Source: Nicotiana tabacum (lineage: Eukaryota; Streptophyta; Magnoliopsida; Solanales; Solanaceae). Taken from it: a DNA stretch of 64,000 bases. The position numbers and the translations under genes were made by a program. The notes below the pieces were generated by a model. It was not told the origin of the DNA, did no database searches, and was given only the letters and a program-made list of their open reading frames with translations. This document shows positions 57,445-64,000 of the stretch, piece by piece; position 1 is the stretch's first letter; every line of letters begins with the position of its first letter. Location: the NCBI RefSeq assembly GCF_000715075.1, contig NC_134080.1, positions 38,296,758 to 38,360,757 on the forward strand, in the 5' to 3' direction.

Positions 57445-58772
57445 AGATTTCACCCAGAACCACTGGTTCAGGGTTCAAGAATTCGAGCTTAGAATAATTG
57501 TTATATTTGGCTTTATTATCTGATTTTTATTACATGTTTTTTTTGCGTAACGTGCTAAATGTTGTCTTTTACCGCTTTGATATTATCTGAACTGTATATA
57601 AACTGTGCCGAAACCTTTCTCTTCTTACTTCCGGGGAGAAGCTCGCTGGTCGGGACTCCCTATTCTGTTAATGTCAATACCTAAAATAAGAAAGAGGACG
57701 GACAAGTTACAAAGCCGGACGATCTCGCGGGTCCCCGGTACGTAGCCCCCTCCTCGACTCGAGTTGTCCGCTCGGGTGCACAGTCTAGAACAAATGCCCA
57801 GGTTACGAACCTAGAATAACTTGACTTCATGCCGGATCCCTAGTAGGAACGCTTATCTGCATCATGTTGCATTTGACTTAGGGGACTCAACACAGGGGTT
57901 GGGTCCGTCTAGGACAGGCAGCCTGAAACGAAAAAGACCCCCTGGTGCATCCTATTTGTGTTGTGCATTTATTTGCTTCGGTTCCGCATGTCGACCGGTT
58001 CCTAAAAAGGGGAAAATAGCAGCGTAGGGGAGATAATTACTTATTTTTGGAGAATAAAACCAATGTCCAAGTAGTGTCAAAACCTCGCCGGAATTTTTTC
58101 TAAAAAAAACTGTCTTTTATTGAGAGTTATTAAAAAAAATAAAAAAAAATAAAATTTCTTTTATCACTTTCAAAATCAAAAAAAAGAAAAAGTATTTATT
58201 TTAAAAGTAAAAAATGGAAAATCCATAATTCAAAAAGTGTGTTGTTTCTTTTGTAGTACCCCTTTTATAAATTCAGACTAATGTTCCAAATATTGCATTA
58301 AAAATAATAAAAAAAAAATATTTTTTCTTGAGCCTTTATCTTTTTTCAAAATAATAATACTTATTCTTGATTTCTAGGTTTTCTCTATTCATGATATGCC
58401 CGAACTACGCCGGTTTGATTCTCACCGGATGTGAGATACGTAGGCAACCCTCGTCGGGTTCAACCCCATTTTTCTAAATAGCCAAAAATCAGTAAATAAA
58501 TAAATAAAAGATGTGTCAAATTTTTAATAGAGTCGTAAATAAGTCAGGTGACATTGTTTTATCATAAATAGCCAAATGTTCCCGAAAGGGACGCCGGAAG
58601 GCTGACTTTGCATAAACAGCCACCTTTGGGTCTTGTTTAGCGTTTTTTTAGACCCGCACAGCCTTAAAATCTTTGTCTCTGAAGTGTTTAAAGGCCGTGG
58701 GCAAAGCTTGATCCTCTCTAAAAAAATATATATTTTTTGAGTCAGTCAATTTTGTTAAAATCACCTTAATAA
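57445..58772 (+). other. 5' leader of Ogre-3
   Basis: Non-coding, 1.3 kb, colinear with the Ogre-2 leader, with A-rich runs at 58100-58330. It contains motif copy a. Confidence 0.65.
58401..58467 (+). other. Structured motif, Ogre-3 copy a (leader)
   Basis: CGAACTACGCCGG, TTTGATT, CTCAC-CGGAT-GTGAG stem, ATACGTAGGC, AACCC-TCGTC-GGGTT hairpin, then CAACCCC. It is about 300 bp before ORF1. See findings. Confidence 0.8.
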
Positions 58773-60854
58773 ATGTGCAGGATGAGCACGATGCAAAATG
58801 AACATTTTTCAATAATGACCAAAATCCCTGTCAAGCTACGGCTATGGTGGAATGATCTAGGTGTTGAAGGACAAAATGAGGTTAAGAAATATTTGAAAGG
58901 TCTTGTGGGTCTGTTGGAAGTCCAGCCTCGGGGAGATATCATAAGAGCTTTGGTTACCTATTGGGACCCGGCGCACAATGTTTTCCATTTCTCTGATTTT
59001 GAGCTCACCCCAACTTTGGAAGAAATGGTCGGATACATCGGGAATACTGAACTCCCGTTGAGGGAAAAATACTTGGTCTCCCCAAGAGTCGTCACGATAC
59101 ATCGGTTCCTGGATTCATTGAAAATACCTAGAACGGTCCACAACCCGGATCTAGCAGCCGGATTCTGTACTCCATGCTTCATATATGATAGATACGGTCA
59201 CGAGGGGGGATTCAATAATCCAATCAACAAACTGTGCAGCAAAGGAGTTCGTCAGAAGTGGGACGAGCACAGACGGGTGGCGTTCATGATAACGTTTCTG
59301 GGTCTTCTGGTATTTCCGAGAAAAGATGGAAACATTGATTTGAAGATATCTGGGGTCGCCAGCACTTTACTCACGCAAAGTGGCAGCACTTTACTCACGC
59401 AAAGTGGCAGCACTCTCGCGCCAATGGTGGTATCTGACATCTTTCGAGCTCTCACAACTTGTAAAGCTGGGGGAAATTTCTTCAAAGATTGTAACTTGCT
59501 CCTACAGATATGGATGACCGAGCACCTCTGCCATCATTCCGGGGTATTGAGCCATGGTTCCCCGGAAAAAACCCGCATAGAAGAATCTTACACGAGAACC
59601 AGAGAGATCACTTGGCCTAAAAGAGTCCTGGCATGGACCTCGTTCTTGCAAGCTCTTACTGCCAGCCAAATACAATGGGCGTTGGGATGGTTACCTGTTG
59701 ATGAGATCTTATATATGTCGGCGGCTAAAACTCATTTCTTACTGATGGGGCTTAAGAGCATTCAACCTTACGCACCCTGCCGAGTTTTGAGACAGTTCGG
59801 AAGGTGCCAGACAGTCCCTCATGAGGAAGATCTTAGCACTCAAACAGTTGAGATAAGTCTTAACGGACAATTCCCAGAAGCGAAGATTCGCCAAATCTGG
59901 AATGAGGGTCAATATTTGAAATCAGATACTTGCGTGCGGGATCGAGTCAAGGGAGAAACGGCGCCAGGTTACCTTGCATGGTATAGAAGGGAATTCGAGC
60001 ATGAAAGGCCAGCTAAGAGACCCCACATCTGGGATTTCACCGAGTCATCGAAAAGGCATTGGGATTGGTTAACAAAGGAAAGAGGTTATTGTGCCGAAAT
60101 CAGCAGATTAAAACAGCAAGTAGAAGGCATGAAATACGAGCACAGCGTGCAAATTGCTACCGATCTGGGAGAGCGGAACAGGTTAACTCAAGAAAATGAG
60201 ATGCTCAGAGCTCAGATCAAACAAATAAGGTTGGACGCAGATAGACAACCAAGGCGTCGATCGGACGAGCAGCTGATAAAAGGGCTAAAAGGTGAAATCA
60301 GGGAATGGCGAGATGGTTTGGAGAAATCTGAAAACATCATAGCAGAGTTCAAGGCACAGTGGGATACAAGAGCAGATAAGCATCGCAGACACCTGAATCA
60401 ATTGGAAGGCGACCACGAGAAGACTGTTGATAAAATAAAGAGAGAGATGGCAGCACTTGAAATCAAAGCAGCTAGTCAGGCCAAGGATTTCCAAATGGAA
60501 AGCAGATACTGGTATGACACCATAGCCCATATGAAATTGGAAGTACGGCGATTGAAGCATCAACACGTGCAAGATGTTCAAGTCTTCAAGATATGCAGCG
60601 ATCAGATAAAGCACCTGCTTGTAGAGAAGAAGCAAACCAGAGATAGGATCAAAGCCGTTGCCCACGCCATCACCAGACGATGTCTACGATGTGAGAACAT
60701 GTCTAGTGTTACCTTCCTCTCGGCAGTAATGGTTTATGTCAAGCAGACTATGCACGAGCTAGAGCAACTTGAGAGGGATCTCACGCCTAGGACCGCGGCG
60801 AGGCCGAACGACGCCCCGCAGAAACCAATTTTTAAAACCATAATGCATTCATAG
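58773..60854 (+). CDS. Ogre-3 ORF1, intact protein of unknown function
   Basis: A 693-residue open frame. Residues 1-400 form a globular domain with LRLWWNDLGVEGQNEVKKYL near 25, VFHFSDFELTPTLEEMVGYI near 72, AAGFCTPCFIYDRYGHEGG near 130 and QIQWALGWLPVDEILYMSAA near 290. The WWNDL...TPTLEE pattern resembles DUF7745/plant mobile domain proteins (from memory). Residues about 430-650 are a coiled coil rich in Glu, Lys, Arg and Gln, followed by a CLRCEN pair and a basic tail. A 24-bp tandem duplication (near 59362-59410) repeats STLLTQSG relative to Ogre-2. No transmembrane or signal sequence. The start is the first ATG, shared with Ogre-2. It is the only intact element ORF1 in the window; role in the Ogre cycle unknown. 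Confidence 0.9.
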   Translation: MCRMSTMQNEHFSIMTKIPVKLRLWWNDLGVEGQNEVKKYLKGLVGLLEVQPRGDIIRALVTYWDPAHNVFHFSDFELTPTLEEMVGYIGNTELPLREKYLVSPRVVTIHRFLDSLKIPRTVHNPDLAAGFCTPCFIYDRYGHEGGFNNPINKLCSKGVRQKWDEHRRVAFMITFLGLLVFPRKDGNIDLKISGVASTLLTQSGSTLLTQSGSTLAPMVVSDIFRALTTCKAGGNFFKDCNLLLQIWMTEHLCHHSGVLSHGSPEKTRIEESYTRTREITWPKRVLAWTSFLQALTASQIQWALGWLPVDEILYMSAAKTHFLLMGLKSIQPYAPCRVLRQFGRCQTVPHEEDLSTQTVEISLNGQFPEAKIRQIWNEGQYLKSDTCVRDRVKGETAPGYLAWYRREFEHERPAKRPHIWDFTESSKRHWDWLTKERGYCAEISRLKQQVEGMKYEHSVQIATDLGERNRLTQENEMLRAQIKQIRLDADRQPRRRSDEQLIKGLKGEIREWRDGLEKSENIIAEFKAQWDTRADKHRRHLNQLEGDHEKTVDKIKREMAALEIKAASQAKDFQMESRYWYDTIAHMKLEVRRLKHQHVQDVQVFKICSDQIKHLLVEKKQTRDRIKAVAHAITRRCLRCENMSSVTFLSAVMVYVKQTMHELEQLERDLTPRTAARPNDAPQKPIFKTIMHS

Positions 60855-61472
60855 GTCAAATCTGTATCTTAGCATCTTCTGCCTGTTTTTTCATCAGGGT
60901 GATTTTTAGTCTATTTTTTGAGTCTAGGTTTATTTTCAAAGTTTGCTTTTTCTTTTGCAAAATGTAGTTTGTAATAGACTGCTTCAATAATAAAGAGTTT
61001 GCTTCTTTCACGCTCATTTGTGTTTTCGAACTACGTAATGATCTGATTCACTGAGTATCGTGATACGTAGGCAATCCTCATCGGATCCGATCGCATTTTC
61101 TTTTGCTACAAAAAAAATATAAAAGAAAAATAAATGTAAATAAAATAAAAGGAAAACAAAAGAAAAGAAAAAAAAAGGGGGGAAATAAGAGGAAAAATAC
61201 CGGAATGACGCATGCTCTCGTAGCAGACATATAGCAATCCACTTAACTGTATAGGTGCATCATGCCCAACGTGAGATTAACTATCCGTTATTTGCTGCAA
61301 ATTAACCGTGCACTTGTCATTGAGCATTTTCCAGGGTTTTTGAAAAGACGGTTGGTTTGGTGAAAGTCTGGCCTCGCATTCATACTTCACGAGATCAAGG
61401 AGAGGTGTTCAACTACCTGTTGTTAGGACTAGAAGCAGTACTCACACTTACTTCACCAGGTCAAAAGGAAGT
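60855..61472 (+). other. ORF1-gag spacer of Ogre-3
   Basis: Non-coding; it includes motif copy b and, at 61368-61370, a CTG at the position of the Ogre-2 gag start codon. Confidence 0.65.
61027..61092 (+). other. Structured motif, Ogre-3 copy b (between ORF1 and gag)
   Basis: CGAACTACGT, TCTGATT, CAC-TGAGTATC-GTG, ATACGTAGGC, ATCC-TCATC-GGAT hairpin. See findings. Confidence 0.75.
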
Positions 61473-62954
61473 GTGGAAATGTCTTCGGAAATTCCATTGC
61501 AAACAGTCCCCGTCTCTGAGGAGAGCTCAATCTCAGCCGTCCTCACGCCTGAATCCGCAACTGCGGAAGAAAATAGAATCCTACGGCTCCGCATGTTGGA
61601 AATGCTGGATGACTGGAACAATGGGAAAGAACCGCCAAGTGTCGTCCCCGGATTCCCTGAATTATTCTCCAGGTCGGGTGGGACTTCTAATGTCCCCATA
61701 AATTACCCTGCTACCCCATTCGGGTACCCAGCCAACTCCGCTTTCTCCGCGGGATCACCTTCTGAGCCTCATCCCCGAATGTCGGCCACTGATGCAAGCA
61801 TGAACATCTTTACTGCATCGCCTTGCCCAGCTACGGCACAGCCTGCCACATACAAGCCAAGCTTTGACTCATCCTCTTTTACATTCCAAGCACCATCGTT
61901 CTCAATGGAACCAACCAGGTTCGCTACCAACAATAATCCTCTACCGCCTCAGTGCGAACTCGCACCGGGACAGGATCAGAACCCCAGGATTGCAGAACAA
62001 AATGAGATTGCTAAGAGAATGAGAAGCCTTGAACAAAGTTTGAAGAATATGCAAGGGTTGAGCGGACAAAAGAGCGTCTCTTACGCCGACCTGTGCATGT
62101 TCCCTCACGTGCACCTGCCGACGGGTTTCAAGACCCCCAAGTTCGAGAAATACGATGGGCACGGTGACCCCATTGCACATCTTAAGAAATACTGCAACCA
62201 ATTGCGGGGAGCCGGCGGAAAAGAAGAACTGCTAATGGCGTATTTTGGGGAAAGCTTAGTAGGGATAGCTTCAGAATGGTATATGGATCAGGAAATGTCC
62301 CGATGGCATATATGGGATGATCTCGCCAGAGATTTTGTAAAGCAATTCCAGTATAACATCGACATTGCGCCAGACCGAAACTCTCTGTCGAATTTGAAGA
62401 AGAAGCCTTCGGAAAGCTTTAGAGAGTATGCTATTAAGTGGCGTGAACAGGCGTCGAGAGTGAAGCCTCCCATGGATGAAGTGGAAATGGTCACTACCTT
62501 TCTCCAGGCTCAAGAGTCTGACTATTTCCAAAACATGATGTCGGCCATGGGTAAGCCATTCGCGGAAGCAATCAAGATAGGAGAGATGGTAGAGAATGGG
62601 CTGAAAACGGGTCGGATTCTGAGTCAAGCAGCCCTAAGGGCAACCTCCCAGGCCGTCCAAAGCGGGTCTGGAGGGACGACAAGGGGGAAGAAGAAGGAAG
62701 AAACGGCTATGGCAGCCTCTGAAGCAAGGGAGTATCGTCATCCCAGGCCCCATTTTCCGGAAAGAGCCCCACAACACTACTACCCCCACTCAAATGTGGC
62801 ATATGCTCATCAACCTTATATGGTCATGAATGCCCAACCTTATAACCATTCACCACAACAAGCCAACCGAGGCCCAGCTCCACCTCCCAGAAATCAGCCT
62901 CCTTACCGCAACCACTATAACCCACAACCCCCGCAGAATAACTACCGCCCCTAG
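61473..62954 (+). CDS. gag: Ogre-3 gag, C-terminally truncated
   Basis: A 493-residue frame. The Ogre-2 start codon lies 35 codons upstream in the same frame, but here it is CTG (61368-61370), so the first usable ATG is at 61473. The protein has a Ser/Pro/Thr-rich N-terminal third, then the capsid-like part HLPTGFKTPKFEKYDG, NQLRGAGGKEELLMAYFGE, LVGIASEWYMDQEMSRWH and FLQAQESDYFQNMMSAMGK, and a Pro/Tyr/His/Asn-rich linker. It ends at an amber (62952-62954) where Ogre-2 has CAG. About 45 bp later the element is deleted, so the zinc-knuckle region and protease are absent. It could only act, if at all, as a truncated structural protein. Confidence 0.88.
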   Translation: MEMSSEIPLQTVPVSEESSISAVLTPESATAEENRILRLRMLEMLDDWNNGKEPPSVVPGFPELFSRSGGTSNVPINYPATPFGYPANSAFSAGSPSEPHPRMSATDASMNIFTASPCPATAQPATYKPSFDSSSFTFQAPSFSMEPTRFATNNNPLPPQCELAPGQDQNPRIAEQNEIAKRMRSLEQSLKNMQGLSGQKSVSYADLCMFPHVHLPTGFKTPKFEKYDGHGDPIAHLKKYCNQLRGAGGKEELLMAYFGESLVGIASEWYMDQEMSRWHIWDDLARDFVKQFQYNIDIAPDRNSLSNLKKKPSESFREYAIKWREQASRVKPPMDEVEMVTTFLQAQESDYFQNMMSAMGKPFAEAIKIGEMVENGLKTGRILSQAALRATSQAVQSGSGGTTRGKKKEETAMAASEAREYRHPRPHFPERAPQHYYPHSNVAYAHQPYMVMNAQPYNHSPQQANRGPAPPPRNQPPYRNHYNPQPPQNNYRP

Positions 62955-62997
62955 GAGCCACCTCGACGGCGGACTTTCACGCCCATCGGTGAACAAT

Positions 62998-64000
62998 ACT
63001 CTCATGCAGTCATATTGAAAGTCTGGCTATGAATGCCAGTTTCGCTTGTCAGTTTATTTGTTCCAATGCCGGTTTGATATCAGGTTTCGGTACAGATTCT
63101 TCGTTTCGAAATGATGTAATGATTGTTGAGAAAAACTAATAATCATTTTTGAGTTCAATTAGTAGTAATTTTTCCTAATAATACAGCCGATTTCTTTATC
63201 AATTTCAAATAGGTTAGAGTGTTAAGAATAGAACTTGGAGGTCGTTAAAACATAACTCAATATATGTTGTTAGTTTGTTTGCAATCTCACTTAGCGAATT
63301 AATAAGCATATTCACTTGTTGAAGACAAAGAATGCCGTAGCTTTCACCTCATGAACAATCAATCAGGTAATCAAACAAGTTTAGGTTCGGCAAACATAAT
63401 AAGGATTCAGTCCGTATTTGTCTAAACCAGCAAAATTCGGCATCATCCTTCCCTTTAAAGATAAATGTAGTAAAAATGTAGTCCTTGTAGGGTACCCTTC
63501 TAAAATAATGAGACGAGCCTCGCCGAATCAAAAGGCAAATTGCGGGGCCCTCAATAATTGGTCATAATAAATACTTAGAATTTGGGACGGGCTGTTTAGT
63601 GAATTCCACTCCCCTCCCCGAAGACAATAACGCGTTAGATTCTTTAGGCGCGACTTAATCAAATTACATTCCTAAATTCGGGTGCGCATTTATGTGACCC
63701 AATTTCAAATCTCAATGGAGTCGAAATGTGTTAACAATTACGGGTGCATTGATTGTGACGTGGTTCGAGATACATTTTCACGACGTTGCAATTCTATAAA
63801 AATAAATGATAATAATAAAAGCGGTTAAAACTTAATAAAAGCACATAAGTCACAACATGTATTTAAATCAGATATTTAGCCATTATAACAATTTAAGCGA
63901 CCGTGCTAGAACCACGGGATTCGAGGGTGCTTAACACCTTCCCTCGGGTCAACAGAATTCCTTACTTAGAATTTCTGGTTCGCAGACTCCATTTGGAAAA
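62998..64000 (+). repeat. LTR fragment after the Ogre-3 deletion, running off the window
   Basis: Colinear with 56229-57231; three differences were noted by eye (for example C/T near 63317 and A/C near 63641). It lacks the first 2.98 kb of the LTR. About 190 bp of LTR should follow beyond the window. Confidence 0.88.

Larger units (their letters stand above)
53252..64000 (+). mobile_element. Ogre-3: internally deleted Ogre element, forward strand
   Basis: Order: LTR lacking about its first 55 bp (53252-57422), tRNA-Arg PBS, leader, intact ORF1, gag, then a direct join at about 62998 to the last third of an LTR that runs off the window. All of protease, RT, RNase H, integrase and the 3' UTR are absent. 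The LTR piece after the join differs from 56229-57231 at only a few positions by eye. Same subfamily as Ogre-2 but clearly a different copy (ORF1 differs at many residues). Confidence 0.88.

Noticed and set aside
58401..58467. Reading the structured motif as a tRNA gene because of its GGGTTCAACCCC end
   Set aside because: There is no acceptor stem, D arm or anticodon arm of proper size, and the copies differ in the T-arm-like part; a tRNA-like origin is only a possibility.

Overview
This is a plant nuclear sequence, AT-rich, with one ordinary gene and about 58 kb of nested LTR retrotransposons. The gene is of the DUF868 type, which is known only from land plants. Together with a SolS-like SINE, a MITE of a type common in the nightshade family and Ogre/Tat Ty3-gypsy elements, it suggests a Solanaceae genome, perhaps Nicotiana or a relative. 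That placement is inference from recognition, not from a search. No tRNA, rRNA, CRISPR or bacterial feature was seen.

Layout. 1-6.0 kb is gene space: a reverse-strand SINE (834-1014), a MITE (2574-2814) and the DUF868 gene (3366-4526, reverse) with its TATA box. 6.0-7.6 kb is a mosaic of transposon debris: an LTR fragment, a scrap of RNase H and a two-exon coiled-coil pseudogene. 7.6-12.6 kb is the 3' end of an Athila-like element on the reverse strand (LTR, polypurine tract, degraded 3' ORF). It is cut at 12605 by Ogre-1.

Ogre-1 (12606-33559, reverse) is old and heavily mutated. Its 5' LTR is cut at 33559 by Ogre-2 (33560-about 53251, reverse). Ogre-2 is younger and nearly complete, but has six interior amber codons, two 1-nt frameshifts in gag and a 2-nt deletion in the RNase H region. 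Its 5' LTR stops after about 545 bp and is fused, in inverted orientation, to the LTR of Ogre-3 (about 53252 to beyond 64000, forward). Ogre-3 has an intact 693-codon ORF1 and a gag that joins directly to LTR sequence, so protease, RT, RNase H and integrase are all missing.

How the element parts work together: LTR transcription starts at a TATATAAG box. Minus-strand priming uses tRNA-Arg at the PBS. ORF1 (unknown function, coiled coil) precedes gag. Protease plus a G-patch follows, then a predicted 216-bp intron whose removal fuses it in frame to RT, a degenerate Ty3-type RNase H, an archaeal-type RNase H and integrase. A long 3' UTR with tandem repeats leads to the polypurine tract.

Most notable observation: a motif of about 65 nt, with three predicted stems that keep pairing while their bases change, occurs once in every noncoding interval of each Ogre copy (ten copies in all). 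I do not recognise it as a described element.
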